Part shown: positions 1-8,812 of the stretch, piece after piece
Layout of the letters: every line of letters starts with the position of its first letter
Numbering within the stretch: the first letter of the stretch is position 1
DNA from: CAYLHF01 sp964383365
GTDB taxonomy: Bacteria; Bacteroidota; Rhodothermia; Rhodothermales; UBA10348
Length of the DNA: 27,398 nucleotides
Assembly (NCBI GenBank): GCA_964383365.1
Contig: CAYLHF010000038.1
Coordinates: 1 to 27,398, forward strand
Direction of reading: 5' to 3'
Notes under the pieces: model-generated
The model's database searches: none
Told to the model about the DNA's origin: nothing
The model's input: the letters and a program-made list of their open reading frames with translations, nothing else
Made by a program: the position numbers and the translations under genes

Positions 1-67
1 GAATCAGCATGCGCGGGCCCGCTCTCTTTTTACTCTGTTCAGGGATAGCCCGTCAGCAGATTCCCGC

Positions 68-79
68 GTGATATATCAC
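68..79. promoter_or_regulatory. 12-bp perfect palindrome upstream of the OmpA-type gene
   Basis: GTGATATATCAC is a perfect 12-bp inverted repeat about 125 bp upstream of the outer-membrane protein start. The half-site GTGA/TCAC resembles CRP/FNR-family operators, but the spacer is 4 bp rather than the 6 bp typical of CRP. It could bind a dimeric regulator of the downstream gene. No promoter motif is convincing nearby, so this is only a candidate operator. The rest of 1-203 shows no gene. Confidence 0.3.
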
Positions 80-203
80 AAAAAAATGTGCGTTCACCGG
101 GTTGATATACATAAAATCCGGCCGATAACACCTTTCGTGCACGGTGTGGACTCATTCATACCGGACAAGGACCTCAGAAGCCACACAGGAAGGATCCGGC
201 CAC

Positions 204-1340
204 ATGAAAGGACTCGTTCGAATACTTGTTATTGCCTCCGTTCTCGGATCGCTCACAGGAAAAACTCATGCTCAAAGCAATGAGTTTCGGGATACGAAGG
301 CCCATCTTGGCTTCGCTCTCGGCCTGTTCACGTTTCATGGCCCCATCGATCTTCTGGCTCCACCAAGCCGGGCCAATTTTGTCCGTGAAAGCGATCCCGC
401 AGCCGTTTTTCTTGGATCATTCCCGGTCATCGGGGACAAATTCTATTTCCGGTTCATGGTCCTGTTCACCAATTTCAGTACGAGAGATGGTCGTCGCCTC
501 GTCGGAACGGGAGCGAACGCTTTCCTGACCGAAGATGTCATGATCTTCGAGCCGGAACTGGTCTGGACGCTTGCACCGGGCTCAAAAAGCCGGGTCATGC
601 CTTATCTCTTTACCGGATTCGGTGGCACTGTTGCCGATGTTTTCGGTGGGCCCAGGGGCGACGTTGACCTCCCCCGAACGGGCGTCCCCGGTCCGGAACG
701 ATCCGTTTTTCACCTGCCGATCGGAGCCGGGGTCGATGTGGCTTTCAATGGCTGTTTTTCTGCTTTTGCCGAAGCCAGTTGGAGATTCGACCTGAATTAC
801 GTGTTTCGGAATGAACGAGACTACGATCCGCACAACACGTCCCTGATTATGGGCGGACTGCGATTCTGTCTCCGAAATCCATTTCACAAACCACCTCCAC
901 CTCCTCCGATTCCACCGCCGTTACCGGTACCATCGTACCTTCCGCCTCTTCCAAAAACGACGAAAGTGTGTCGTCTTGTAGAACTTAACACGGTCTATTT
1001 CGGATATAACTCGATCACGCTGGATGATGAGGCCCGCGGTCTTCTGAATGAAAACGTAGATGCTCTCAGGTTGAATCCCACGTGTTGTGTGACGATTCAC
1101 GGGTTTACCGATCGCGATGACAGCGACGTATACGCCCTCCGGATATCGAGACAGCGTGCAGAAGTCGTCTACAGATACTATCTGAGCCAGGGTCTTTCGG
1201 CCGAGCGCTTCACGGTTGACGCAGAGGGAACTGCTGAATCCTGCGGGAAAACGAAAGGTGCGAAAGGCGCCGGACCAGGATGCCCCACCAGCCGTCGTGT
1301 CGAGACCAAACCTTTCGACTGCTCCCGGTTGCTCCGATAG
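204..1340 (+). CDS. OmpA-family outer-membrane protein (beta-barrel + OmpA peptidoglycan-binding domain)
   Basis: This 378-residue protein probably sits in the outer membrane and ties it to peptidoglycan. The ATG at 204 gives a clean signal peptide (MKGLVRILVIASVLG, cleavage after THAQ), and an AGGAAGG purine stretch lies upstream. The in-frame ATG at 144 would add a hydrophilic leader ahead of the signal, so it is rejected. Residues about 25-230 are rich in aromatic, alternating stretches ending in a short strand (GGLRFCL), as expected of a barrel. A proline-rich linker follows, made of prolines broken by I, L, V and Y. Residues about 260-370 form an OmpA-like domain (VYFGYNSITLDDEA, then IHGFTDRDD, then ISRQRAEVVYRYYLSQG). 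The domain carries several cysteines, which is less usual for the family. The family and topology are inferred from these motifs; the ligand is unknown. It is followed 63 bp later by queG on the same strand. Confidence 0.85.
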   Translation: MKGLVRILVIASVLGSLTGKTHAQSNEFRDTKAHLGFALGLFTFHGPIDLLAPPSRANFVRESDPAAVFLGSFPVIGDKFYFRFMVLFTNFSTRDGRRLVGTGANAFLTEDVMIFEPELVWTLAPGSKSRVMPYLFTGFGGTVADVFGGPRGDVDLPRTGVPGPERSVFHLPIGAGVDVAFNGCFSAFAEASWRFDLNYVFRNERDYDPHNTSLIMGGLRFCLRNPFHKPPPPPPIPPPLPVPSYLPPLPKTTKVCRLVELNTVYFGYNSITLDDEARGLLNENVDALRLNPTCCVTIHGFTDRDDSDVYALRISRQRAEVVYRYYLSQGLSAERFTVDAEGTAESCGKTKGAKGAGPGCPTSRRVETKPFDCSRLLR

Positions 1341-1403
1341 CTCAGACCGGTCTTTTCAACTATCTTCGTCGGCCAGACCGATCCGATGTAACGGGATCAT
1401 TCC

Positions 1404-2381
1404 ATGCCGACCCCCTCCAATCAAGAACGTTCCGTCCTTACTCGGGCGCTAAAACAGGAAGCGCACCGTTTAGGATTCCTTGCATGCGGGATCTCTTCGG
1501 CCCGTCACCTGACCGAAGAAGAGAGCCGACTCGCAGCATGGCTTCAGTCGGGCTTCCACGGAACCATGACCTGGATGGAACGAAACAGGGAGAAGCGGCT
1601 CGATCCTGGCGTTCTGGTTCCGGGCGCCCGGAGTGTGGTTTCCGTACTCGACAACTACTACCGTCCCGAAGTGGCAGCGAATGACCCCCGAACGGGACGA
1701 ATCAGCCGATATGCGTGGGGAGACGACTATCACGACGCCATGAAGTCTCGACTTCGGGAACTCTATTCGTGGCTCGACGAGCGAACGGATGGACTCGACG
1801 GACGCGTTTTTGTGGACTCGGCGCCTGTACTCGATAAGGCATGGGCCGCCCGATCCGGACTCGGATGGATCGGAAAGCATTCAAATCTTATCCATCCCGC
1901 CTTCGGGTCCTGGTTCTTCATAGGCGAAATGATCATCAGCGCGGATCTCGATACGGATGGTCCTATTGCGGAACACTGCGGCTCCTGTACCCGGTGCATC
2001 GATGCCTGCCCGACCGATGCCATCGTAGAGCCCTTTGTCGTCGACGGTTCGCGGTGCATTTCTTATCTCACGATCGAGCACCGGGAGGACGACATCTCGC
2101 CTGATCTCAAGAGAGGAACGGGAAACTGGATTTATGGCTGTGACATCTGCCAGGAAGTCTGTCCGTGGAATAAATTTGCAACGGATTCCGGCAACGAGTC
2201 ATACGCTCCGCGCCCTGGAACGCTCGATACCGACCTGGATACGTGGGCCACGTTGACTGAAGATGAGTTTCGAGCTCGCTTCCGAAAGAGTCCGGTCAAA
2301 CGGGCAAAATGGTCTGGATTCAAACGAAATATTCGTACCGCGCTCGAAAATGCTGCGATCTTACGACCAGGCGAGAGGTAG
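1404..2381 (+). CDS. queG: Epoxyqueuosine reductase QueG
   Basis: QueG is the cytoplasmic cobalamin- and Fe-S-dependent enzyme that reduces epoxyqueuosine to queuosine in the wobble position of tRNAs reading NAY codons. The 325-residue length fits the family. Two [4Fe-4S] ligand sets are visible: C192-x2-C195-x2-C198-x3-C202 (CGSCTRCIDACP) and C246-x2-C249-x3-C253 (CDICQEVCPWNK), with an additional Cys at 218. The family signature around the catalytic Asp is present (FVDSAPVLDKAWAARSGLGW, then IGKHSNLI). The start at 1404 gives the normal N-terminus. No other queuosine gene is in the window. The last 21 bp, including the stop, overlap the 3' end of the convergent histidine kinase gene, so the two genes share their C-terminal codons on opposite strands. 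Confidence 0.95.
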   Translation: MPTPSNQERSVLTRALKQEAHRLGFLACGISSARHLTEEESRLAAWLQSGFHGTMTWMERNREKRLDPGVLVPGARSVVSVLDNYYRPEVAANDPRTGRISRYAWGDDYHDAMKSRLRELYSWLDERTDGLDGRVFVDSAPVLDKAWAARSGLGWIGKHSNLIHPAFGSWFFIGEMIISADLDTDGPIAEHCGSCTRCIDACPTDAIVEPFVVDGSRCISYLTIEHREDDISPDLKRGTGNWIYGCDICQEVCPWNKFATDSGNESYAPRPGTLDTDLDTWATLTEDEFRARFRKSPVKRAKWSGFKRNIRTALENAAILRPGER

Positions 2382-4529
2382 TCTGATCCGAAAGAGCGAC
2401 CCCTCACCTTTCTCGCTCTCTACCTCAATCTGACCATCGAGCAGATCCAGCACGCGCCTCGAAAAGGCGAGCCCCAGACCGGTCCCTTCGAAATTCCGAA
2501 CTCTCCAGTCCTCCTCCTGGGAAAAGATCTGGAACAGTTCTCCCTGATAATCAGATGAAATGCCGATGCCCGTGTCTTCGATCTCAATGAGTGCGTGATT
2601 CTTGTCCCGCATCGTTCGAATGGATACGCTCCCCTTCGACGTGAACTTTGCCGCATTGGAGATAACACGGTCGAACACCTGTTCGAGCCGGTGCTGATCG
2701 GAATGAACAATCGGGTCGGCGCAGTCGAGTGCCAGCCGGAGCGCGATCCCTTTCTGCTCGAGTTCATCACGCACTTTGCTGACGCATTTTTTCAGTACAG
2801 CGTGCAGAGACAGGTCATTTTTCTGGATCTGCACCAACCCCATTTCCACGTTGGACAATTCAAACAGATCGTGGACGAGGCCCTGTATTTTGCTCGACCG
2901 GTCTGTCAAAACGTTCACAAACTCCCGAATCTGTTCGGGTAGATGAACCCCGTTTTCAATCTCGTACTCTGAGATCTCCTTTTCGAGTAGCTGAGCGTAG
3001 CCACTCAGCGCCCCGAGTGGCGTGCGAATTTCGTGACTCAGTGTCGCAATAAATGATGTTTTGGAACGATTGGAAGATTCGGCTTCCCGCTTGGCCTGTA
3101 CCAGTACCTCTTCGGCCGCCTTCATCTCCGAGACATCCGTGAGGATACCTCGTACAATCTGGAGTCCGCGGACGGGTCCTGCCGGAGAGGCAAATTCTCT
3201 CAGCCACCGGATCGATCCATCCCTATGATGAATTCTGTAAACCACCCGGCTTTCATTCCCGTCCGCCAGCGTCATGGTATGCGCCCGGACCAGCGGACGA
3301 TCATCCGGATGAACCAGATCCTGAATCCAGTCAAACGTCCCGTCGGGAGAGTCGACGATCTCTGCAGGGCGATACCCGGTCAAATGAAGCAATTGATCGG
3401 TGGCGAACAGGTAGGAACGCGAACTTTCGTCAAGAACCATAAAGCGGACCAGGCCGTCGTCGATGGCCGACACGGTGTCACTGTATCGAGTACAGTTCGA
3501 AATCCAGGAGTAGAGCGATTCATACAGTCCGAAGAGTCGCGTCGCCCGCTGGATATCAGCTGCGGGTGGAGCTTCCGAGTGAAAGATGAGAAGACCGGCG
3601 AATCGACCATTATCATGAACAGGATAGACTATTCCGTAGGTGCTCGAGGCACTGGATTCACCGGTCCTCGAACTACCTGTTAATTGCCGGCATAAATCCG
3701 GGACAGATGCTGCGTCGAACGCCCGGGCCGTGCCCGTACGAATGACCTCGTCGAGAAAACTATTGCGCTTGACGACGGGACCAAAACTGACCGGGGTCGT
3801 CGGTGTCTGCTCGGTCTTCGATGTATCGGAGACGGTGGTGAAAGTCGTCGAGCCGCTTACCAGCAGAAACAGTCCCCGTCCGGCCCCTAACCCGTCCTTC
3901 AGGATGTGCAAACCCACGTCTGAAAAGATGGTGTGGTCTGGCGACGTCGTGGCACTACGGCGGAGTGCATTCTCCGTCTCCTCATCGACTCGCTCATCGT
4001 CCCCCTTCCGGGTGTCTTCATCGCTCTGAAGGAAGAGCTGGTGCGTGTCTGACGTCACTCTACCCTGTGAGGGCGCCGCATTTTGTACGGTCTGTGCATC
4101 CGGCTGTCGAACGGACGATACGGCATTCCGATCGGTTCGGACCTCCTGCCGATTTGCTCCCCGCCCGAATCGTCGATCATCGATCACGAGTCGGGAGATG
4201 CGGGGTCCCGATGCAGGCTCGTCACCCGGCAAATAGCCAATGATGACCCACCCTGAACTGGATTCACGGGGTAGCGCCCCCATATGGAGCCCACCCATCT
4301 GAAGCGGGAGTTCAACCGCATCTGCTCCGTCGAGACCTTCGAGCGTGATCAACACATCGCGTGATACCGTGGACCCTTCGGTCCAACCCCAGGCCGCGAT
4401 CGCCGCCTCGTTCGACACGGCAACGGTGCCATCAGGATTGACTTCTACCAGGGCGATGGCATCTGTACATCCACCCTGACCGAGCGAGCCAGGATGTGAC
4501 GCAAGCGAAAACAGGGACTGGAAATTCAT
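2361..4529 (-). CDS. Cytoplasmic PAS-domain sensor histidine kinase
   Basis: A 722-residue kinase with no obvious signal peptide or membrane helix, so the sensed signal is probably intracellular. The N-terminal ~40 residues resemble a degenerate PAS start (VEVNPDGTVAVSNEAA). A low-complexity polar region follows, then a GAF-like segment at about 195-345 (YGIVYPVHDNGRFAGLLIFH). A PAS/PAC domain lies at about 350-470 (HLTGYRPAEI, DGSIRWLREF, RGILTDVSEMKAAEE). HisKA has the phospho-acceptor H499 in LSHEIRTPLGALSGYAQLL. HATPase_c shows the N box (VISNAAKF), G1 (DTGIGI) and G2 (EGTGLGLAFS). There is no receiver domain and no adjacent response regulator. An upstream in-frame TTG at 4592 abuts the stop of the exporter gene; the ATG at 4529 is preferred because it starts a normal-looking N-terminus, although it has no clear ribosome binding site. 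It is the last gene of the lysS operon. Confidence 0.88.
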   Translation of the reverse strand: MNFQSLFSLASHPGSLGQGGCTDAIALVEVNPDGTVAVSNEAAIAAWGWTEGSTVSRDVLITLEGLDGADAVELPLQMGGLHMGALPRESSSGWVIIGYLPGDEPASGPRISRLVIDDRRFGRGANRQEVRTDRNAVSSVRQPDAQTVQNAAPSQGRVTSDTHQLFLQSDEDTRKGDDERVDEETENALRRSATTSPDHTIFSDVGLHILKDGLGAGRGLFLLVSGSTTFTTVSDTSKTEQTPTTPVSFGPVVKRNSFLDEVIRTGTARAFDAASVPDLCRQLTGSSRTGESSASSTYGIVYPVHDNGRFAGLLIFHSEAPPAADIQRATRLFGLYESLYSWISNCTRYSDTVSAIDDGLVRFMVLDESSRSYLFATDQLLHLTGYRPAEIVDSPDGTFDWIQDLVHPDDRPLVRAHTMTLADGNESRVVYRIHHRDGSIRWLREFASPAGPVRGLQIVRGILTDVSEMKAAEEVLVQAKREAESSNRSKTSFIATLSHEIRTPLGALSGYAQLLEKEISEYEIENGVHLPEQIREFVNVLTDRSSKIQGLVHDLFELSNVEMGLVQIQKNDLSLHAVLKKCVSKVRDELEQKGIALRLALDCADPIVHSDQHRLEQVFDRVISNAAKFTSKGSVSIRTMRDKNHALIEIEDTGIGISSDYQGELFQIFSQEEDWRVRNFEGTGLGLAFSRRVLDLLDGQIEVESEKGEGSLFRIRLPLAWS

Positions 4530-4592
4530 TACCGGGCGTTCTGAGGGGTCATTGAGGGGATGCCGTTCCCAGACACACAAATACGGAGCCAA

Positions 4593-5867
4593 TCAGGGTC
4601 CAGCGTCCAAATTAATCTTTCTGTCGGCATTTTTCTCTCTTGGAACTACCCTGAAGAGCCAAAAAACGCCGGTTAGAACCTGAATGCCTGCAAAGATAAA
4701 AATAGCCTGTCGCAGATCGAGCACGTGATTTTGCAGAACGAGACTCGCAATGAGGATTGATACTGAATCTGCGAGCATGATGAGCAGCCATTCCGAAGCG
4801 AACACTCTTCCCCTGAATTCATCGATCGCCCTTTCCTGTAGCATGACGGTTGAAAAAACCCAGTTTGCCCCACTGGAGGCATGGGCTACGATGACCGGAA
4901 CGGCAACCCACCAGGTCCAGGGCAATCCTGCGACGAGCAGATAGCACATCCCACTGAAGATGACACAGGACCCGAGAATGGCAGGCCATTGTGAGCGGTT
5001 TCTGAATGTGGCCCTCGCGATGACCGGACCGACGCCGGTTCCAAACCCTCTCGCTGCATAAAGTATCCCGATTCCTGCCGCCCCTCGTTCGGGTGATACG
5101 GCTTCTCCAAGCAGCGCGAGCATGTAGACCAGCGCTCCTCCTCCAACGGCCCAACTCGCTTTCGCGAGGGCAATTCGTCCGATCCGGGGGTGCCCCGTCA
5201 GGTGTCTCCAACCGTCGACCACCTCGCGAAGGGCCGTCCCGATTCTGACACCGGTCGCCCGGGCAGTGCCGGATTTCGGGATTACGGTCCTGAAAATGAA
5301 AAAAGCCGACAGAAGGTAGCTCGCTGAATCGATGGCGAACACCGCCTGGATACCGACCCACTCGACGGCGAGCCCCCCCACGGCTGCACCCAGTGTTAAC
5401 AACATCGACCACGTCGCAGACATGATCGTGTTCGCCGTAACGAGTTCCTTCTCCTCGGTGATATTTGGAATCGAGGCACTCTGCGCCGGATGGAACGCCG
5501 CACCTATGATCACCTGAAGTGCCGTGATCACGTATACCAGGTAAATTTCATCTACCTCATCTACGAAAAGAAGACCAAGTACGATGACGGCCCGAAGCAG
5601 ATCGGCCGAAATCATGACCCGGCGCCGATCGAAACGGTCGACAATGAGTCCCGCGAGCGGGGAGGCCAACGCCCAGGGCAACATCTTCGTGATGAAGACG
5701 GCGCCCAACGCAAACTCGGAGCCCGTAAGATTGAGGATCAGGCTATACAGGGCGATGGTATTGAACCAATCGCCGAAAAGCGAGATAATATTCCCTATCC
5801 AGAGCCGCCTGAATGCGGTGTTGGATCGAATCAGTCGGAAATATCCAACCGGCTCCTCACTCGACAT
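4593..5867 (-). CDS. MFS transporter (EntS/MFS_3-like exporter)
   Basis: A 424-residue inner-membrane protein with about 12 predicted helices. The N-terminus shows the family pattern of small-molecule or siderophore exporters: FRRLWIGNIISLFGDWFNTI, then the loop 2-3 motif GLIVDRFDRRRVMISAD. Substrate cannot be read from the sequence. The start ATG lies two bases after the lysS stop (TGATCATG), so translation is almost certainly coupled to lysS. Its stop is followed after 63 bp by the ATG of the histidine kinase. The pairing of an exporter with lysyl-tRNA synthetase looks like a lineage-specific operon rather than a functional pathway. Confidence 0.88.
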   Translation of the reverse strand: MSSEEPVGYFRLIRSNTAFRRLWIGNIISLFGDWFNTIALYSLILNLTGSEFALGAVFITKMLPWALASPLAGLIVDRFDRRRVMISADLLRAVIVLGLLFVDEVDEIYLVYVITALQVIIGAAFHPAQSASIPNITEEKELVTANTIMSATWSMLLTLGAAVGGLAVEWVGIQAVFAIDSASYLLSAFFIFRTVIPKSGTARATGVRIGTALREVVDGWRHLTGHPRIGRIALAKASWAVGGGALVYMLALLGEAVSPERGAAGIGILYAARGFGTGVGPVIARATFRNRSQWPAILGSCVIFSGMCYLLVAGLPWTWWVAVPVIVAHASSGANWVFSTVMLQERAIDEFRGRVFASEWLLIMLADSVSILIASLVLQNHVLDLRQAIFIFAGIQVLTGVFWLFRVVPREKNADRKINLDAGP

Positions 5868-5869
5868 GA

Positions 5870-7477
5870 TCAGGCGTCCGGATCGGACTCGACCCCGTCG
5901 TCGGAACAGCCGGCCGTATCATTGCCCGTTGAAAGACCTGCCTCTTCGGCATCCTCACCGGTTTCGGGTCGCAGAAGAGGGAACAGGATGACATCCCGGA
6001 TGGACGGCTGACCTGTCATTAACATGGCAAACCGGTCTATTCCCATCCCCAGACCCGCTGTCGGTGGCATACCGTACTCCATGGCCCGCAGGTAATCTTC
6101 GTCAAGCTGCATGGCTTCCTCGTCTCCTCCGAGCTTGAGTTTCGACTGATCTTCGAAACGAGCCCGTTGATCGATCGGATCGTTCAGTTCGGAGAAGGCA
6201 TTACAGAGTTCCTTTCCGTTGCAGATGACCTCGAAACGTTCTACCAATCCCGGATGTTCGCGATGCTTTTTCGCCAACGGGCTCAGCTCGACGGGATAGT
6301 CGGTAATAAATACCGGCTGTACCAGATCCGGCTCTACGAAGGCACCGAAGATTTCATCAATGAGCTTCCCGGTCCCCATGGTGTTGTCTATCTCGAGTTC
6401 AAGTTCTTCGCAGACCTTCGCCAATTCCTCCCGGCCGAGGCCGGCTACATCTTTTCCGGTTGCACCCTTGATGGCATCGAGAAGCGGAAGACGACGCCAG
6501 GGCCGCTTGAATGAAATTGTTCGGTCTCCGACGGTAATGTCTGTCGTGCCATGGAGCGTCATCACGACGTGTTCGACCATCTCCTCGAAGAAATCCATCA
6601 TCCACCGATAGTCTTTGTACGCGACGTACAATTCCATCATCGTGAATTCCGGATTGTGAAAACGACTCAGTCCTTCATTCCTGAAATCCTTCGATATCTC
6701 GTAGACTCCGTCGAATCCGCCGACGATCAGACGTTTCAGATAAAGCTCATCGGCGATGCGCAGGTAGAGTTCCATACCCAGGGCATTGTGCCGGGTGGTG
6801 AACGGCCTGGCCGTGGCTCCACCATAAATGGGTTGAAGGGCCGGTGTCTCTACCTCCAGATATCCACGATCGTCGAGAAATCGACGGATGGTCGAAATCA
6901 TGAGCGCCCGCTTGCGAAAGACCTCCCGGACTTCCGGGTGGACAGCCAGGTCTACATAGCGTTGCCGATAACGAAATTCTTTGTCCGTCACTTCGTTGAA
7001 TGCCTGCCCGTCTACCTCCTTGACGACAGGAAGGGGCCTCAGCGACTTGGCCAGGAGTTCGAGCCCTTCGGTATGCACGGACACCTCACCCATGCGGGTG
7101 CGAAAAACAAATCCGCGAACACCCACGATGTCGCCGATATCGAGCAGTTTCTTGAAAACCGTATTGTAGAATCCCTCCGGCAGATCATCGCGGCGTACAT
7201 AGATCTGAATCGTCCCAACGGCATCCTGGAGATGGAAAAAAGCGGCCTTTCCCATAATCCTTCGGGACATGATCCGACCGGCAATCGAGACCTGGAAGGG
7301 CTCGGAAGCCACACCTTCATCACCCGGTTGATGTTTTTGATCATCAAACGCCGCCACGATATCGGTTGTACCGTGGGTAACGTCCCAGGAATACCCATAT
7401 GCCGGATATCCCGCGGCCTCAAGTTCTTCGCGCTCTGTACGGCGCCGGAGTTCCTGCTCGCTCAGTTCTGTTGACAT
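5870..7477 (-). CDS. lysS: Lysyl-tRNA synthetase, class II
   Basis: Charges tRNA-Lys in the cytoplasm. The 535 residues contain an N-terminal OB-fold anticodon-binding domain (VSIAGRIMSRRIMGKAAFFH, then LQDAVGTIQIY) and a class II catalytic core. Motif 1 lies around VETPALQPIYGGATARPF. Motif 2 is FRNEGLSRFHNPEFTMMELY. Motif 3 is GLGMGIDRFAMLMTGQ. The start is supported by an AGGA stretch about 6 bp upstream (AGCAGGAAACATG). After the usual end (VILFPLLRPE) there is an unusual acidic, poorly conserved-looking tail of about 35 residues rich in E, D, G and S. It lies 16 bp after the prolyl isomerase gene and 2 bp before the MFS gene, within one apparent operon. Confidence 0.97.
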   Translation of the reverse strand: MSTELSEQELRRRTEREELEAAGYPAYGYSWDVTHGTTDIVAAFDDQKHQPGDEGVASEPFQVSIAGRIMSRRIMGKAAFFHLQDAVGTIQIYVRRDDLPEGFYNTVFKKLLDIGDIVGVRGFVFRTRMGEVSVHTEGLELLAKSLRPLPVVKEVDGQAFNEVTDKEFRYRQRYVDLAVHPEVREVFRKRALMISTIRRFLDDRGYLEVETPALQPIYGGATARPFTTRHNALGMELYLRIADELYLKRLIVGGFDGVYEISKDFRNEGLSRFHNPEFTMMELYVAYKDYRWMMDFFEEMVEHVVMTLHGTTDITVGDRTISFKRPWRRLPLLDAIKGATGKDVAGLGREELAKVCEELELEIDNTMGTGKLIDEIFGAFVEPDLVQPVFITDYPVELSPLAKKHREHPGLVERFEVICNGKELCNAFSELNDPIDQRARFEDQSKLKLGGDEEAMQLDEDYLRAMEYGMPPTAGLGMGIDRFAMLMTGQPSIRDVILFPLLRPETGEDAEEAGLSTGNDTAGCSDDGVESDPDA

Positions 7478-7493
7478 GGTTTCCTGCTCGTAA

Positions 7494-8282
7494 TTACTCG
7501 GATGCTACCGAGGGCGGACGGTAATCGGACAGCTCTTTCATTGTCATTCGTATTTCCTCGACCGGATGATCCGCGAGTGCCGGATTATTACTCTGTCCGG
7601 TTGACCGGTACGTTCCGGCGGCAGCGATGGCATCGAGCACATCCATACCCTCGACGAGTTCGCCGAATACGGTGTACTGGGTATCCAGAAAAGGAACGCC
7701 ACCGACAGTCGTGTACGCTTCCCGGGCCTCAGGAGTGATCGCGAACGTTGAGTCGCGCTGTTTTAACTGCGTCTCCATCCCCGTCAATTCCTCGTCCCGC
7801 AAGACGCGTCCCTGGACAATATAAAATTGGGACCCGCTCGATGCGCGTTCCGGATTGACCTGATCCGCCTGACGTGCCGCCGCAAGGGCGCCCCGTTTGT
7901 GAAACAGCGCCGTATTGAACTCTGCGGGTATGGTATATCCCGGTCCTCCCTGGCCGTGAGTCTGAGGATCTCCGGACCTGGAATTAGGATCGCCTCCCTG
8001 GATCATGAATGTCGGGATCACCCGATGAAACTGGGTACTGTCGTAGAATCCTTCGTTGACCAGCTTCAGAAAGTTATCTCTGTGTCCCGGAGTCTCGTTG
8101 TAGAGGCCAACGACCATTCGTCCGAGATTTGTGTCTATTTCTACGTATTTCATTGCGTCTTTTGTGGCCTCTGTTTTGCAACCCGCCATTAAAAAAGCGG
8201 CGAATACACATGTCATGAATAGAATGTGGGAGCCCGAGCGAAATCTGGGACTCGACGTCTGGTGTGGTGCTTGTGCTGTCAT
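7494..8282 (-). CDS. Cyclophilin-type peptidyl-prolyl cis-trans isomerase, lipoprotein
   Basis: Catalyses proline isomerisation during folding of envelope proteins. The 262-residue product begins with an N-terminal hydrophobic segment ending in the lipobox LMAGC (Cys35), so it should be lipid-anchored, facing the periplasm. The cyclophilin core is clear: YDSTQFHRVIPTFMIQGGDP carries the catalytic Arg and the Phe/Met-Gln pocket, followed by GPGYTIPAEFN, SSGSQFYIVQG and QYTVFGELVEGMDVLDAI. An insertion of about 30 residues (LRDEELTGMETQLKQRD and following) sits between the QFYI and TVFG blocks, as seen in Bacteroidota cyclophilins. Its ATG overlaps the stop of the upstream small gene by 4 bp (ATGA), so the two are translationally coupled. 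Confidence 0.93.
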   Translation of the reverse strand: MTAQAPHQTSSPRFRSGSHILFMTCVFAAFLMAGCKTEATKDAMKYVEIDTNLGRMVVGLYNETPGHRDNFLKLVNEGFYDSTQFHRVIPTFMIQGGDPNSRSGDPQTHGQGGPGYTIPAEFNTALFHKRGALAAARQADQVNPERASSGSQFYIVQGRVLRDEELTGMETQLKQRDSTFAITPEAREAYTTVGGVPFLDTQYTVFGELVEGMDVLDAIAAAGTYRSTGQSNNPALADHPVEEIRMTMKELSDYRPPSVASE

Positions 8283-8656
8283 GGTCTTAGTTCTGCTTCA
8301 AAAAATCGTACGATGGCTATACGAAGTAACTTCTCCTGATCGACGCTCGACAAAGAAGGCATTTCCTGTCGCTGTCTCCAGAGCCAGAGTCCTTGCTCAT
8401 CCATCCCGGCACGTTCATACAGTCCGAGGGCCTCAAACGCGCAGTACGTGCCCTCCATAATAAGCTCCTGCTTGCGTTCCCGCTTCAGATCCGGTTGAAA
8501 TCCTTTCCCGTGCGATTGTACTCCAATCAAGAACAGCAACGATTCGATCGTCATTTCTCGATCGAACCGGGCCTGGAGTCGCCCGGTGATACGTTGCCAA
8601 CGCGCTTCCAGTGTCGCACTTTCCGTAGCCAGATATTGCGCTATAGTCTCGCTCAT
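8279..8656 (-). CDS. Conserved hypothetical protein, 125 aa
   Basis: First gene of the lysS-containing operon. The protein is small, probably cytoplasmic and mostly helical, with no signal peptide, membrane segment or recognisable catalytic motif. Visible features are LFLIGVQSHGKGFQPDLKRE near the middle and a charged C-terminal half (KLLRIAIVRFFEAELRP). The segment LFLIGVQ followed by a Gly pair recalls uncharacterised proteins of similar size in Bacteroidota, but I cannot name a family. That it is a real gene is supported by the 4-bp stop/start overlap with the isomerase gene and by matching strand and codon use. Function unknown. Confidence 0.75.
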   Translation of the reverse strand: MSETIAQYLATESATLEARWQRITGRLQARFDREMTIESLLFLIGVQSHGKGFQPDLKRERKQELIMEGTYCAFEALGLYERAGMDEQGLWLWRQRQEMPSLSSVDQEKLLRIAIVRFFEAELRP

Positions 8657-8707
8657 CGAGCCGCGATTAAGAACATCACGTACAGATCCAGCGCGTGCAA
8701 ATGATTG

Positions 8708-8738
8708 TACATAACGTCAGTCACGGGTAGCCGGTCAA
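8708..8738 (-). promoter_or_regulatory. Candidate promoter of the lysS operon
   Basis: Read on the minus strand, TTGACC (8738-8733) is followed after 19 bp by TATGTA (8713-8708), about 50 bp upstream of the first operon gene. The 156-bp space between the DUF2520 gene and the small gene is the longest break on this strand nearby, so a promoter is expected here. The spacing is wider than ideal for a housekeeping sigma factor, and Bacteroidota promoters differ from this consensus, so confidence is low. Confidence 0.25.
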
Positions 8739-8812
8739 AAGAACCGCTCCGGTACCGACTCTCGATGCAATGGTTCCGTTGCTGCCTCATGGAAATGGCC
8801 TTCTCCGAAAGA

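Noticed and set aside
13..35. GCGGGCCCGC followed by a T-rich stretch as a terminator of an upstream gene
   Set aside because: The perfect palindrome leaves only a three-base-pair stem once a loop is allowed, so it is too weak to call.
144..203. An earlier ATG (144) for the outer-membrane protein
   Set aside because: It would put 20 hydrophilic residues in front of a clean signal peptide; the ATG at 204 fits better.
6551..7474. A 307-codon open frame opposite lysS
   Set aside because: It is fully antisense to a certain lysS gene and shows no family motif; it is a coding shadow.
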